Of a stretch of 36,447 nt of DNA, positions 16,084 to 24,758 are shown in pieces (the stretch's first letter is position 1; each line of letters starts with the position of its first letter). The position numbers were made by a program, and so were the translations under genes. This DNA comes from Sulfuriflexus sp032250955 (GTDB taxonomy: Bacteria > Pseudomonadota > Gammaproteobacteria > AKS1). Location: NCBI RefSeq assembly GCF_032250955.1, contig NZ_JAVVES010000023.1, positions 1-36,447 on the forward strand. Reading direction: 5' to 3'. Under the pieces are notes generated by a model that saw nothing but the letters and a program-made list of their open reading frames with translations, was not told the origin of the DNA and made no database searches.

Positions 16084-17340
16084 CTATTGACCGGCGTGCA
16101 GGCGGAACAGGGGAGCGGTGACAATCTTTAGTTTTGCATGCGCCTCCCGCAAGGCCTGTTCTGCTTGTGCCGCATCTTCGGTAACGGCATAGATGAAACC
16201 AAGATAACTCGAACCATCCGGCACAGGTAACAGTTCATGACCTTCGCGCACACTGATGACCAGTTCCGCGATGCCCTCGACAGCCTGTGCCGCCAGCGTG
16301 CCTTCAACCCGGCGCAGGATCCCGGCCTCCGCTATCGGGATCATTAATACACCCGCACCGCCACTGAATTTACTGCATGGCAATGGCTGCCCCAGTGCCT
16401 GCGCCAGCACCAGTGTTTCCAGGCGCTGCCCCGTGGCCAGTTCAACCAGACGGGCACACTCACCACCGATCGTGCGTGCCGCCACTTCCATGACCCAGAC
16501 CCGGCCGTGTGCATCGATGCGCACTTCCGCATGCACCGGCCCCTGCTGCAGGCCATAGGCACGGCAGGCGTCAGCGACAGTCTTGTGTACGGCCCGCTGC
16601 AAGCCCTCATTATGGCGCGAGGGGGTTATATAATAAGTTTCTTCAAAAAACGGCCCCTGCAAGGCGTCCGGTTTATCGAACAGGGCCAGCTGCTGCAACT
16701 CGCCATGATCAAGCAGGCCTTCGTAGGCGACCTCGATTCCCTCTATGTAGTCTTCAACCAAGACATAACGGCCTTCTTCGGCGTGTTGGTTATCACGCAG
16801 GATAGTTTCAATCCGCGCCGCCGCCCGGGAAAAGGCCGCCGCGTCATCCGCGCGGATAACACCGCGACTGGCTGACAGGGCCAGTGGCTTCAGGACACAG
16901 GGATAGCGCAGTTTGCCCAGCTGCGCGGCGAGTGGTTGCTGCAAGTCGAGCAGGAAATGGGACGGCACCCTGACGCCTGCCGCTAGTAGACAGGCCCGCG
17001 CCTTATCCTTGCGACGGGCGATCGCTGCGGCCCCTGGCGGGTTATAGGGCAAGCCGAAAATCGCAGCGGCCTGACAGGCCAGCTCGCTACTGTGATCGTC
17101 ACTGCCGATCACCGCGCTAAACGGTGTAGACAGGTGAGCCTGTTGAAGCACGGCAAGGGCTGCAGCGGGTTCGTCAAAGTCGATATGCAGGCCTTCGCTG
17201 ATGGCCGACACAAGCGAGTGCCTGCCAGCCGAGGCCACGGTGACCTCGACACCAAGCTCCTGTGCCGCCAACAGGTAGGGCGCAATGCGGTAACTGTTAT
17301 GTGGCGCGAGCAATAACAGACGCGGTACGGATGCTGACAT
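16084..17340 (-). CDS. ATP-grasp ligase of unknown substrate
   Basis: This 418-residue protein has the ATP-grasp layout: N-terminal Rossmann-like domain (RLLLLAPHNSYRIAPYLLAA), central ATP-binding domain with YPCVLKPLALSASRGV (Lys and the glycine-rich-like loop) and VLVEDYIEGIEVAYEG, and the metal-binding end GPVHAEVRIDAHGRVWVMEV. A C-terminal domain contains GVLMIPIAEAGILRRVEG. This resembles carboxylate-amine ligases such as the BacD/carnosine synthase group. The family start is probably the ATG at 17340; earlier in-frame ATGs exist. It follows the ectoine-degradation genes after 135 bases and a hairpin, so membership in that operon is uncertain. Confidence 0.8.
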   Translation of the reverse strand: MSASVPRLLLLAPHNSYRIAPYLLAAQELGVEVTVASAGRHSLVSAISEGLHIDFDEPAAALAVLQQAHLSTPFSAVIGSDDHSSELACQAAAIFGLPYNPPGAAAIARRKDKARACLLAAGVRVPSHFLLDLQQPLAAQLGKLRYPCVLKPLALSASRGVIRADDAAAFSRAAARIETILRDNQHAEEGRYVLVEDYIEGIEVAYEGLLDHGELQQLALFDKPDALQGPFFEETYYITPSRHNEGLQRAVHKTVADACRAYGLQQGPVHAEVRIDAHGRVWVMEVAARTIGGECARLVELATGQRLETLVLAQALGQPLPCSKFSGGAGVLMIPIAEAGILRRVEGTLAAQAVEGIAELVISVREGHELLPVPDGSSYLGFIYAVTEDAAQAEQALREAHAKLKIVTAPLFRLHAGQ

Positions 17341-17443
17341 GGCGGCAGGATAACCCATATAGTCAACGAAGGCATGAGCAGTGGCTACCACTCAAACAGT
17401 GCCGATTAAGATGCACTTGTGCGCCCACCCTGCGTGTGACGCA

Positions 17444-17479
17444 CTGACCGGGCAAGCCGGTCAAGGCATGCCCGGTCAG
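17444..17479 (-). other. Strong hairpin at the doeC 3' end
   Basis: A perfect 11-bp stem (CTGACCGGGCA / TGCCCGGTCAG) includes the doeC stop codon. No T-run follows on the minus strand, so a classical intrinsic terminator is not supported. It may stabilise the doe mRNA 3' end or reduce readthrough into the ATP-grasp gene. Confidence 0.5.
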
Positions 17480-18849
17480 GCCTTTTTGGGGCCGATCCAG
17501 ACCTGCTGAACGTTAACAAATTCCAGGATGCCGTGTGGGCCCAGTTCACGCCCATAACCGGAGCGCTTGATACCGCCACTCGGCAGGCGCGGATCTGTTT
17601 TCACCAGTCCATTAATGGTTACCTGGCCGGCCTCGATATCCCGTGCCATGCGTTCCGCCCTGGCGACATCGGCGCTCCAGATCGAAGATGCCAATCCGTA
17701 AGCCGTATCGTTGGCGATGGCTAATGCCTGCTCGGCTGACTCGGCCTTCATCACCACCGCAATCGGGCCGAACGTCTCTTCACAGGCGACCTGCATTTGC
17801 GGCGTGACATCCACCAGCAATGTCACCGGGTAGAAAAAACCCGGACCAGCGGGCATTTCGCCACCCAGCAGACAGCGACCGCCCTGTTCAACCGTCATGC
17901 TTACCTGGCGATGCAGCCCCTCGCGCAGATCGGCACGCGCAATGGGGCCGACCTGGGTCGATTCCTCGGCCGGGTCGCCCATTTTCAGGCTCGCCAGGTG
18001 CTGGTGAAACTTGCCGATAAAATCGGCATAGACGGGTTCTTCCACGATAATCCGTTTGGCGGCGATACAGGATTGTCCTGCATTGATAATGCGCGACAGA
18101 GCCAGCGCCTCAGCCGCGGCATCGAGATCAGCATCGGTCAGTACCAGGCTCGGGTCCGAGCCGCCCAGTTCGAGCACGGCCGGTTTAATCTGTTTTGCCG
18201 CCAGTGATGCAACCTGGCTGCCGGCAGAACTGGAACCGGTTAACGATACGCCCTGTACCGCATCGTGCTCGAGCACCTGTTGCACCTGTTCATTTTTAAT
18301 CCGGATATTTTGCATCAGGCCGGCCGGCGCGCCGACCTGCACAAACAGATCGGCAATGGCCTCACCGCAGGCCGGCACATGCGAGTCGTGTTTCATCAGG
18401 CACGTATTCCCGGCCATGATGGCTGGTGCACAAAAGCGAAAGGCCAGCCAGAACGGGGCGTTCCACGGCAAGATCCCCAGTATCGGTCCCAGCGGCAGAT
18501 GCTGCACGTAACTATGGGTGGCATCGGATGGCAGCGACTGCGGTGCCAGATAACCGGCGCCATGCTCGGCATAGTGCTCGGCACACGAGGCCGCCTTCTG
18601 TACTTCCGCGCGCGCCTCTTTAATCGGTTTACCCATTTCATCGGTCATGAGACGGGCAAGACGTTCCTCATCACGGCGCATTAAGCCGGCAACCTGGTTT
18701 AACAGCAACGCCCGCTCGGCAAAGCCGGTTTTGCGCCAGTCAGCAAAGGTTTCCGCCGCACGATTCAGGCACTGCTCAAGGCTGTCACTATCGAGCACCT
18801 CATAACGATGTAACTCGATACCCGTGGCTGGATTGGTTGCTATATACAT
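17476..18849 (-). CDS. doeC: Aldehyde dehydrogenase, probable aspartate-semialdehyde dehydrogenase DoeC
   Basis: This 457-residue NAD(P)-dependent aldehyde dehydrogenase has the catalytic C261 (NAGQSCIAAKR), the general base E227 (LELGGSDP) and N130 (LPWNAPF). By sequence alone it belongs to the succinate-semialdehyde dehydrogenase (Sad/YneI) group. Its position, 9 bases after doeA and in one strand with doeD and the M20 deacetylase, points to DoeC, which oxidises aspartate semialdehyde to aspartate as the last step of ectoine breakdown. The ATG at 18849 has AAAGAGG nearby. Confidence 0.82.
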   Translation of the reverse strand: MYIATNPATGIELHRYEVLDSDSLEQCLNRAAETFADWRKTGFAERALLLNQVAGLMRRDEERLARLMTDEMGKPIKEARAEVQKAASCAEHYAEHGAGYLAPQSLPSDATHSYVQHLPLGPILGILPWNAPFWLAFRFCAPAIMAGNTCLMKHDSHVPACGEAIADLFVQVGAPAGLMQNIRIKNEQVQQVLEHDAVQGVSLTGSSSAGSQVASLAAKQIKPAVLELGGSDPSLVLTDADLDAAAEALALSRIINAGQSCIAAKRIIVEEPVYADFIGKFHQHLASLKMGDPAEESTQVGPIARADLREGLHRQVSMTVEQGGRCLLGGEMPAGPGFFYPVTLLVDVTPQMQVACEETFGPIAVVMKAESAEQALAIANDTAYGLASSIWSADVARAERMARDIEAGQVTINGLVKTDPRLPSGGIKRSGYGRELGPHGILEFVNVQQVWIGPKKA

Positions 18850-18858
18850 AGGACCTCT

Positions 18859-20076
18859 TTATTCGTTAACGGGTTGTTTGCTTTCCGGAAGCGTTTTCTC
18901 CGGCGTAAATTCCGTCTTCACCGTGAAATCCTGTTCCACATCATCAAAGAATGAACCACAGCCATCTTCAGTAATATAAAAAGTATCGGAGATACCGCAT
19001 GACTTGTCACCATCTATCCCCCACATCCAGGGTATGACATGAAAGGTCATGCCCGCCTGCAGGATATCCGACTGCCCCTGGTAGAGACTCAGAATATAGC
19101 CCTCATCCCAGCTTGGCGGAAAAGCTATACCAATAGAGTAACCGGAACGGGTAATCAGTTTCGCACCCACGTCATTTTCACGAATAATATTACGTAACAG
19201 TTTATCGGCATCGGAAACGGTCAGCCCCGGACGCAGTTCCTCGCGGGCCTGGCTTAGCGCCAGTTTCATAATTTCCTGTGCCTTGTACATGCTATCGCTC
19301 AACTCACCGCAAACAACGGTTCGCATCATTGCCGTGTGGTAGCGACGAAAACAGCCGGCGATTTCCAGAAACACATGCTCTCCAGGTTGCACAACGCGGC
19401 CTTCCCAGGAAGCGTGCCCGATCATGGTACGCGGGCCGGAGGTCACATAGGGCATGACCGCCGGGATCTCGCCGCCGGCGGAAAACATGGCGTGACTGAT
19501 GGCCGCACCGATCTCGTTTTCGGTAACACCGGGACGGATGACTTCGATACCCGCCTGCATACCGGCCTTGGCCGCAACGGCGGCCCGACGCATGACACCC
19601 ATTTCAACATCTGATTTACACAAGCGCCCTTCTTCGACAATGCCGAAACAGTCCATCAGGCGGCTATTGGTAAAGGCGGTATGGAAAAAATCCTGATGAT
19701 AGGCGGTAAAATAATAAGAGTTACGCTCATAACCGATAGTCTTGCCCGCCAGGCCGAATTCGACCAGTGAGGTCACCAGCATCTGAATGGCATCACCGGT
19801 GTCCGGGTAGGGGCGGCTCAGCTCTACCCAGGTGCGGGCAATAACATTCGATTCCTCCAGCTTGCGGGTGACCATAAAGGGCTCTCCCTCAAGCGGCACG
19901 ACCAGCGCCTGGAAAAAGGAGTAACCGGTAGTCTGGTAGTCGGTCAGGTACATAATGTTTTCGGCATCGGAAATAATCACCGCATCGAGCAGGCGTTTCG
20001 CCATCCGCTCGCGTAGTTCACTGATTCGGCGCTGATACTCCGAAAAAGGAAACGTCATATCATCTCTTTCAAGCAT
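18859..20076 (-). CDS. doeA: Ectoine hydrolase
   Basis: This 405-residue creatinase/M24-fold protein opens the ectoine ring to N-alpha-acetyl-L-2,4-diaminobutyrate. It shows the two-domain layout (N-terminal about 1-160, pita-bread C-terminal about 165-385). Metal ligands of true M24 aminopeptidases are replaced: the second Asp lies at YHTAMMRT (Ala), the GHGIG histidine at GYSIGIAF (Tyr), and the EPG glutamate at HVIPWMW. A metal-free creatinase-like hydrolase therefore fits, and a Pro-dipeptidase does not. The ATG at 20076 has GAGG 8 bases upstream inside the doeD end; an ATG at 20058 is an alternative. It lies 3 bases after doeD. Confidence 0.88.
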   Translation of the reverse strand: MLERDDMTFPFSEYQRRISELRERMAKRLLDAVIISDAENIMYLTDYQTTGYSFFQALVVPLEGEPFMVTRKLEESNVIARTWVELSRPYPDTGDAIQMLVTSLVEFGLAGKTIGYERNSYYFTAYHQDFFHTAFTNSRLMDCFGIVEEGRLCKSDVEMGVMRRAAVAAKAGMQAGIEVIRPGVTENEIGAAISHAMFSAGGEIPAVMPYVTSGPRTMIGHASWEGRVVQPGEHVFLEIAGCFRRYHTAMMRTVVCGELSDSMYKAQEIMKLALSQAREELRPGLTVSDADKLLRNIIRENDVGAKLITRSGYSIGIAFPPSWDEGYILSLYQGQSDILQAGMTFHVIPWMWGIDGDKSCGISDTFYITEDGCGSFFDDVEQDFTVKTEFTPEKTLPESKQPVNE

Positions 20077-20079
20077 GAT

Positions 20080-21333
20080 TTATGCCTCTATTTGCCTGTC
20101 CATCGCTTCGCCCAGAATCGCCAGACCTGCATCCAGATCACTGTCAGGAATGGTGAGTGGCGGAATTAACTTGATCACAGCCCCGCCCACACCACAGGGG
20201 CCGAATAGCATGCCATGTTCGAAACAATCTCGCGCAATAGCCTTGGCCAGTGCACCGTCACCAAGATCCAGTGCCTGCATCATGCCTTTGCCCCGAACGG
20301 TAAAGCCCCTGGCACTGAATTTCCGGGCAAGGCCCTGCAGATGACTGGCCATGATCTCGCCTTTCCGACGGGTCTCCGCCATAAAGGTATCGTCCTCGAA
20401 GTAACGCAGTGCCTCACGGCCGGCCACGAAGGAGAGATTCTGTCCGCGAAAGGTGCCGGTATGTTCACCCGGTTGCCAGTGCTTGTCATGTTCCGGTTTA
20501 ACCAGGTTCATGGCCATTGGCGTCCCCAGCCCGCCGATACCCTTGGCGAGGGTGATAATGTCCGGCTCGATACCACTATCTTCAAAACTGAAGTAACTAC
20601 CGGTACGCCCGCAACCGGACTGAATATCATCCACAATCAGCAATGCACCCAGATCCCTGGCCAACTGTTGCAACGCCTGCAGCCATTCCGGACTGGCAAG
20701 GTTGACGCCGCCTTCGGCTTGCAGCGATTCAACAATAAACGCCGCTGGTTTTTCAGCACCCCCCGAGGTGTTTTCATACAATGCCCGCAGGGTCTTCAGA
20801 CCTTGTAGTCCGCCGCCCTCATTGGTCTCGAACGGCCAGTGTGACACCTTGCACAAGGGCACACCGGCAGCATTACGGAAATATTCATTGGCCGTACAGG
20901 CCAGCGCACCCAGTGTCATGCCGTGAAACCCCTGACTAAATGCCACGACCTCGCTTCGACCGGTTACCCGACGGGCCAGTTTCAGCGCGGCTTCCACTGC
21001 ATTAGTGCCCGTCGGCCCCATAAACTGCAGTTTATAGTTCATCTTGCGCGGCTGCAGAATGGTTTCAACAAAGCCCTGAATATAATCACGTTTGGGCGGG
21101 GTCATCATATCCAGGGTGTGCAAGACACCATCTGCCTGGAGGTATTCGATCACCGCCTGTTTCAGCCTTAGATTGTTATGGCCAAAGTTAAGCACCCCTG
21201 CACCGGCATAAAAGTCGATATACTCCTTGCCGTTTTCATCCGTTTGCCGGGCATTCTTGCCGGTCACGAATACCGCCGGGTAAAGACGGCTATAGGCACG
21301 GATTTCAGACTCGTATGTTTCAAACCAATCCAT
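20080..21333 (-). CDS. doeD: Diaminobutyrate transaminase, catabolic (DoeD)
   Basis: This 417-residue class III PLP aminotransferase has Lys264 (TLAKGIGGLG) as the cofactor lysine and D235/D236 (LIVDDIQSGCGRTG). The HTGTFRGQNLSFVAG segment is typical of the EctB/DoeD group, which interconverts L-2,4-diaminobutyrate and aspartate semialdehyde. EctB works toward ectoine, DoeD away from it. No ectA or ectC is present and doeA and doeC follow, so the catabolic assignment is favoured. The ATG has an excellent ribosome site (GAGGAG). Confidence 0.88.
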   Translation of the reverse strand: MDWFETYESEIRAYSRLYPAVFVTGKNARQTDENGKEYIDFYAGAGVLNFGHNNLRLKQAVIEYLQADGVLHTLDMMTPPKRDYIQGFVETILQPRKMNYKLQFMGPTGTNAVEAALKLARRVTGRSEVVAFSQGFHGMTLGALACTANEYFRNAAGVPLCKVSHWPFETNEGGGLQGLKTLRALYENTSGGAEKPAAFIVESLQAEGGVNLASPEWLQALQQLARDLGALLIVDDIQSGCGRTGSYFSFEDSGIEPDIITLAKGIGGLGTPMAMNLVKPEHDKHWQPGEHTGTFRGQNLSFVAGREALRYFEDDTFMAETRRKGEIMASHLQGLARKFSARGFTVRGKGMMQALDLGDGALAKAIARDCFEHGMLFGPCGVGGAVIKLIPPLTIPDSDLDAGLAILGEAMDRQIEA

Positions 21334-21391
21334 AATTTACTCCTCTTACTGGTGGTGTTTGCTGTGACCTCATGAACGCGACAGCAGGTGC

Positions 21392-22567
21392 TTATTTGTC
21401 TCCAGCGGGGGCAGTCACTCCCGCCAGGCGACAAAACACACGTATCACGGATTCAATAATCCGATCATTAAACCTGTATTCGGGACTATGGCACGGTGCC
21501 TGGTAGACGGCCCCGTCCGGCTCGTCCTCGGCCATGCCGACCAGGGCGAAAGCACCCGGCACCTTGTTTAGATAATAACTAAAGTCTTCCGAAGCCATGA
21601 TGGGTAACAGCAAATCCGATTCGTGGCAGTGCTCACCGAGTTCAGCCTGGATCGCCTGACGGTATCGTGCGGCCGCTTCATGATCATTAATAGTCGCTTC
21701 GTAACGGGAACGAACCTCGACGTCCGCGGTTACGCCGTAGGCGGCAGCGGTGTTGGTGGCAATCTCATCGATTAATGCATTGATGGGTTGTCGCCAGCGC
21801 GGGTCGGATAAGCGGATACTGCCCTCCAGGCGAACACTCTCAGGGATCACGGTGACATTACTATCGGCGACGATGGTCGTCACACTAACGACGGCGGCAG
21901 CCTGGGCGGGTAACCGCCGGCTAATAATTTGTTGCAGGTTAAGGGTAATAGCAGCGGCCGCGAGCACCGGGTCGCGCGCGGCCTCCGGTTGCGAGGCATG
22001 CCCCCCCCGCCCTTTGATCGTCATATGAAAGGTACCGTTACCGGACATCACTGCGCCATCGGGACACAACGCGGTACCTGCCGGAAGTGCGGGCCAGTTA
22101 TGCCAGCCAAAGATGCTGTCCACGCCGTCGAGGGCACCCTCTTCAATCATCTTTTTGGCACCATGCCCGCCTTCTTCAGCAGGCTGGAAAATGAGGGTCA
22201 CCGGCCCCTGCAGTTGCGCCTCCTGCTGTTTGAACCAGGCTGCGGCACCAAGCAAGGCAGCCATGTGGCCGTCATGGCCACATGCGTGCATTTTGCCGGG
22301 ATCCGTTGAGCAGAACTCGACAGCCGCATTTTCGGTAATGGGCAAGGCATCCATATCCGCACGAAAGGCGATATGTTCGCCTGGTGCCTGCGCGGCGAGG
22401 GTGGCTACGGTGCCGAATTCGGCACAGCCACGCCAGGGAATCTGCCACGCCGTTAGTTGCTGACGAATGCGGCTGGCGGTATTTTTCTCTTCCCAGGTCA
22501 GTTCCGGATGACGATGGAACCAATGGCGAATCTCGACCGACTCTCTGACGACGTCATTCCAGTTCAT
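21392..22567 (-). CDS. doeB2: M20 amidohydrolase, probable N-acetyl-diaminobutyrate deacetylase (DoeB2 type)
   Basis: This metallo-amidohydrolase of about 391 residues has M20 motifs: CGHDGHMAALLGAA, EEGGHGAKKM, the dimerisation-domain start GRGGHASQPEAARDP and MASEDFSYYL. Position before doeD, doeA and doeC suggests it removes acetate from N-alpha-acetyl-L-2,4-diaminobutyrate. The classical DoeB is an aspartoacylase-type enzyme, which is absent here, so the M20 type would replace it. By sequence alone it could be any hippurate/N-acyl-amino-acid hydrolase. The ORF can start at a TTG (22576); the ATG at 22567 is preferred. It is the first gene of the cluster, 58 bases before doeD. Confidence 0.8.
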   Translation of the reverse strand: MNWNDVVRESVEIRHWFHRHPELTWEEKNTASRIRQQLTAWQIPWRGCAEFGTVATLAAQAPGEHIAFRADMDALPITENAAVEFCSTDPGKMHACGHDGHMAALLGAAAWFKQQEAQLQGPVTLIFQPAEEGGHGAKKMIEEGALDGVDSIFGWHNWPALPAGTALCPDGAVMSGNGTFHMTIKGRGGHASQPEAARDPVLAAAAITLNLQQIISRRLPAQAAAVVSVTTIVADSNVTVIPESVRLEGSIRLSDPRWRQPINALIDEIATNTAAAYGVTADVEVRSRYEATINDHEAAARYRQAIQAELGEHCHESDLLLPIMASEDFSYYLNKVPGAFALVGMAEDEPDGAVYQAPCHSPEYRFNDRIIESVIRVFCRLAGVTAPAGDK

Positions 22568-22576
22568 CAACTTCAA

Positions 22577-22860
22577 TGCCTCTCGCTGCTTCAGTAGACT
22601 TTCTGTCTTCTTTGCATGCCGGCAAAAAAAACCCTGCTTCCAGCCTGGTGCGATTTTTCCGGCCTGCCTGAGTTTATGCTTTTATAGATAGTATGCCTAC
22701 ACCCTAATGACATCTCGCAGAGATTACAAATGGCCGGCCTCTACGCGAGGCAATGGTATGCTGGATATTACAAGCGGTGTTACGGAAAGACCGGGGCGTT
22801 CAAACCGGTTGTGATGCGGGTCAGTTCAAGCGGACAGCCATCACTCACCTTGCGCTACTC
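22577..22860. other. Upstream region of the doe cluster
   Basis: No gene was seen in these 284 bases. On the minus strand there are weak -10-like sequences (TACTAT, TATAAA around 22683-22697) and a run of eight T residues (plus A-run near 22624) flanked by GCCGG/CCGGC. The doe promoter probably lies here, but no clear -35 or regulator site could be named. Confidence 0.4.
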
Positions 22861-22898
22861 AAAAAAAACGGGGCCGCTCCACAGAAGGAGCGACCCCG
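22861..22898 (-). terminator. Intrinsic terminator of the A-type carrier gene
   Basis: The minus strand has a 12-bp GC-rich stem (CGGGGTCGCTCC / GGAGCGGCCCCG with one mismatch, 6-base loop) followed by eight T residues. It lies 30 bases past the stop at 22929. Confidence 0.9.
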
Positions 22899-22928
22899 GG
22901 CTATTAATGCTATTAACTGTCTATCTAA

Positions 22929-23306
22929 TCATGCACCGCCGCAACCACCACAGGCACCGCTGCCGCCGGTTGAGGCAAAGACATTATTAAACACGAAGCT
23001 GGCGCCGTTCATGCCGTTTTCGACGTAGTCGATCTCAACACCCTTCAGGTAATTGTAGGCAAAGGAATCAATGAACACGTCAAAGCCGTCAGCCTGCATG
23101 ACCTTGTCATGATCAAAACGCTCACCGGTAAAGGTCATGCCGTAAGTCATGCCGCTACATCCACCACCGGAGACAAAGACGCGGATCGCGGTGATCTCGT
23201 CGTCATCGACATCGGCAAACAGCTTGCCCATCACCTCGCGCGCGGCGGGGGTGATGATGATATCTTCATTCGTTAATTTGTCTGAAAAATCTATTACTGC
23301 GCTCAT
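22929..23306 (-). CDS. Second A-type iron-sulfur carrier (IscA/ErpA family)
   Basis: This 125-residue HesB-family protein has the first cysteine C50 in SGGGCSGMTYG and a C-terminal pair C119 and C122 (ACGGCGGA). The last two cysteines are spaced CX2C rather than the usual CXC, which may alter cluster handling. The ATG at 23306 with GGAG 7 bases upstream is chosen over a longer ORF whose N-terminus has no homology. A TACAAT at 23365-23370 (minus strand) is a possible -10. It sits alone, away from isc or suf genes, 133 bases after the porin gene and before a strong terminator. Confidence 0.88.
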   Translation of the reverse strand: MSAVIDFSDKLTNEDIIITPAAREVMGKLFADVDDDEITAIRVFVSGGGCSGMTYGMTFTGERFDHDKVMQADGFDVFIDSFAYNYLKGVEIDYVENGMNGASFVFNNVFASTGGSGACGGCGGA

Positions 23307-23439
23307 TGCTATTCTCCATAGGCCGTCGTGAAATGACAGGGCCATGCTGTGACTATTGGTGTCTATTGTACCCTTGTTTGCCCGCCAGAAAAGCCTCGAT
23401 TCAGCCCTATGGATCATCCGGGTAAAGACGGCTCGATAC

Positions 23440-24582
23440 CTAGAATTTATAGGTGTAACGCAGGTAATAATCCACATCTTCGCGGTCTTCCGTCACACCA
23501 TTCAGGCGTTCGATATCCTGGCGGTGACGCAAACGGGCCTCAAAGCTTTGTTTCTTCGCAATCTTCCACTGGTAACGGGCCTCGACAAGGTTGGCATTGC
23601 TGCGAAAGTCCGGTGACAACAGGTAACCCGCCTCGGCGCGACCCAGCACCAGGCCAACGCTGTGCCTGGGCACGATATCGATAAAGTTAAAGGTCAGCTG
23701 GCCGGCAAAGCCGTCGGCACGCCCCGAGGTACCCGTGCCCACTGCCAGTGCCGTTGGCCGGTTCGGTGCATAACCGAGTTCAGTCGCCAGCATGAATTTC
23801 ATGCCGCTATTTCCCACCGGCCAGCGCGCCGCCAGCCGCCCCACCACCGCCCAGTAATCATCAATGCGGCCAGCGGCATTGCCATCCACGCGCAGGGCAT
23901 CGGGCAAATAGCTAACGTCGATGCCACGTTGCACGACTGGCCCCCACGGCTGCCTGTTTTCCATGGCGACAAAGTAACTCACCCGGCTGCCTTCCTCGGT
24001 GAAGGCCAGTGGCCCGCGCCGCACCTCGGTCGCCCCGGACTGGGGGTTGTACTGAATGATACCGTGCGCATTCCAGCCGTTCGTGGCCTTGTATTGTGTA
24101 TAGACGCCGTCAGTCCAGGTAATGTCGGTATTCGGGCTGTTATTTCGATCGAGGGACTTTTTCGCCACACCCTCGAGTTCGAACTTGGTCTGCATGCGGC
24201 CGGCACGCAGCTGCCACTGCTGGTTCGGGCGATAGTCCAGATACAGTTCATCAATGGTCGAGTCCCCCCGGCGCAGACCGTCACCGGCAGGAATGGAGGA
24301 AAAGAATTCAAAGTGGTTGTCGTTACGGTCATCTGTCGAGTAGCGACCCGCGACGCGTGCCTTGGCCCTTAAGGTCTCTGTCAGTTCAAAACCGACCCCT
24401 GCGCGCAGGCGTAAACGAAACTCATCCGTGGTGTCCTGACTACCATCACGATCATCTCGATCAATAGAGAAGAAGCCGACACGGGCGTCGCCGGAAAAGT
24501 CTACGGCTGAATCCGCGGCCCTGGCGTAAAGTGACCCGAAACCCAGGCTCAGACAAGTGATTGTAATCATGTGTCGTAACAT
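23440..24582 (-). CDS. Outer-membrane beta-barrel porin-like protein
   Basis: This 380-residue protein has a signal peptide (about residues 1-23, ending YARA-AD) and then alternating hydrophobic/polar strands. It ends in YYLRYTYKF, the aromatic C-terminal signature recognised by the BAM complex. Recurrent strand phrases such as LRLRAGVGFELTETLRAKAR and QWQLRAGRMQTKFEL fit a 14-18-strand barrel. The substrate is not visible; an alginate-type or putative general porin is possible. It has a GGAGG ribosome site, a promoter at 24671-24700 and a Fur-box-like sequence in between. Confidence 0.8.
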   Translation of the reverse strand: MLRHMITITCLSLGFGSLYARAADSAVDFSGDARVGFFSIDRDDRDGSQDTTDEFRLRLRAGVGFELTETLRAKARVAGRYSTDDRNDNHFEFFSSIPAGDGLRRGDSTIDELYLDYRPNQQWQLRAGRMQTKFELEGVAKKSLDRNNSPNTDITWTDGVYTQYKATNGWNAHGIIQYNPQSGATEVRRGPLAFTEEGSRVSYFVAMENRQPWGPVVQRGIDVSYLPDALRVDGNAAGRIDDYWAVVGRLAARWPVGNSGMKFMLATELGYAPNRPTALAVGTGTSGRADGFAGQLTFNFIDIVPRHSVGLVLGRAEAGYLLSPDFRSNANLVEARYQWKIAKKQSFEARLRHRQDIERLNGVTEDREDVDYYLRYTYKF

Positions 24583-24670
24583 AACGACCTCCGGTTAATA
24601 ACGATAATTATTTATATTTACAATAACGCTCAAAGGCATCCACATCCACCAGAAACAATCAAGCCGACGG

Positions 24671-24700
24671 AGCATAATTCAGCCGGTCTGGTTATGACAA
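24671..24700 (-). promoter_or_regulatory. Probable promoter of the porin gene
   Basis: The minus strand has a -35 TTGTCA (24695-24700) and a -10 TATGCT (24671-24676), 18 bp apart, about 90 bases upstream of the ATG. Motif match only. Confidence 0.45.
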
Positions 24701-24758
24701 GTCGGGATGTTACCTGAATAGCCGTTAGAGGATTGTCGCGGGCTGACTCTATGCCCGG

